A DNA stretch of 64,000 nucleotides from Sarcomyxa edulis (Eukaryota > Basidiomycota > Agaricomycetes > Agaricales > Mycenaceae), in assembly GCA_009761415.1 (NCBI GenBank), contig QUOL01000006.1, positions 1,178,001 through 1,242,000 of the forward strand, given 5' to 3'. The translations under genes were made by a program, and so were the position numbers. Every line of letters begins with the position of its first letter. Position 1 is the stretch's first letter. This document shows positions 63,593 through 64,000 of this stretch, piece after piece. The notes under the pieces were generated by a model. That model made no database searches and was not told where the DNA came from. It saw only the letters and a program-made list of their open reading frames with translations.

Positions 63593-63875
63593 AAAACACG
63601 GCCAAAATGACCTGGTATATCCTGGTGAGTTTCATGACCACCATCGCCAAAATGGCTAAACAGAAATGTTATCTGACGATAGAGATGAGGCTCCTCCAGA
63701 CCCGTTCACACGCTGCAGCGTGGCTCATAAGGCAGAGGTTCAAGACTTCTCTAGGGATAATGTTTTGCTTCCTCTCTCTTTCTTTCTGCCACACCCTCAA
63801 GTCGCGTCCTGAAGTACTCAATCTTGTACCTTCACCTTCACTTTTTGTTCAGGTCTTCTACTGCACACGAACGGC
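63593..63875 (-). repeat. Right arm of the 283-bp inverted repeat
   Basis: Identical inverted copy of 63202-63484, across a 108-bp unique spacer (63485-63592). A 94-codon frame without stops crosses the arm, and therefore appears twice, once per strand. The composition (many Leu/Phe/Ser, no domain) does not suggest a real protein. No target-site duplication was identified next to the arms. Confidence 0.97.
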
Positions 63876-64000
63876 AATCGAGGCCATGAGTCGATGTAAC
63901 TTGTTCAATATGGCTTTCCTCGAGGTCCTCCGAGTCAAGCTATAATTAACCATTCGCTCGAGTGAGGCACAAGCATACGCTCTCATACCCAGGCCATGCC
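63876..64000. other. Window end, no feature
   Basis: Short unique sequence after the inverted repeat with no recognisable gene. Confidence 0.4.

Noticed and set aside
63586..63945. 119-codon frame through the right repeat arm
   Set aside because: The same peptide is open on the opposite strand of the left arm simply because the arms are identical; it has no recognisable domain.

Overview
The window looks like nuclear DNA of a filamentous basidiomycete, most likely an agaricomycete. Genes are dense and split by many short (about 50-70 nt) GT-AG introns. Encoded proteins include a fungal-type flavin halogenase, a GH79 glycosidase with a membrane-anchor tail, BCS1-type AAA ATPases and MYND/MSS51-type proteins. 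The organism assignment is inferred from gene content and architecture only. For 18 genes I assembled exon models by hand; every one sums to a multiple of three and ends at a stop.

Layout: 1-2200 holds three diverged tandem exon-intron-like units with hairpins, then the 3' end of an unidentified gene. 2347-16359 is mostly housekeeping: peroxisomal Lon protease (C-terminal SRL), a Cid1-type nucleotidyltransferase, LSM7 (minus strand), importin beta and TFIIE beta. A tRNA-Tyr with an intron follows at 16554-16640. 17410-20933 carries a MIF-type tautomerase and a flavin-dependent halogenase. 22090-30529 carries an ER-lumenal Hsp70 (HDEL tail) and a Munc13/C2 exocytosis protein. 30819-34128 has a divergent pair: an F-box/LRR-like protein and a small membrane protein.

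34851-40741 holds the most unusual gene: an 18-exon, 1630-residue NRPS-like protein with an adenylation domain, a carrier domain, and a membrane/left-handed beta-helix region of the Pls/PosA (poly-lysine synthetase) kind. It ends, in the same exon as the last helix turns, in a complete C3HC4 RING finger. About 3 kb of gene-poor DNA follows, then an aldo-keto reductase, a BCS1-like AAA protein and a MYND-finger protein.

50590-63165 is all minus strand: GH79 beta-glucuronidase-like enzyme, mitochondrial aconitase, a stand-alone AMP-dependent ligase and an unidentified coiled-coil protein. The window closes with a perfect 283-bp inverted repeat around a 108-bp spacer, lying immediately upstream of the coiled-coil gene.

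The halogenase, the A-T-RING protein, the aldo-keto reductase and the AMP ligase are plausible secondary-metabolism genes, but housekeeping genes separate them, so a single cluster is only a possibility. Notable gene-structure features are micro-exons down to 10 nt and two apparent GC-AG introns.
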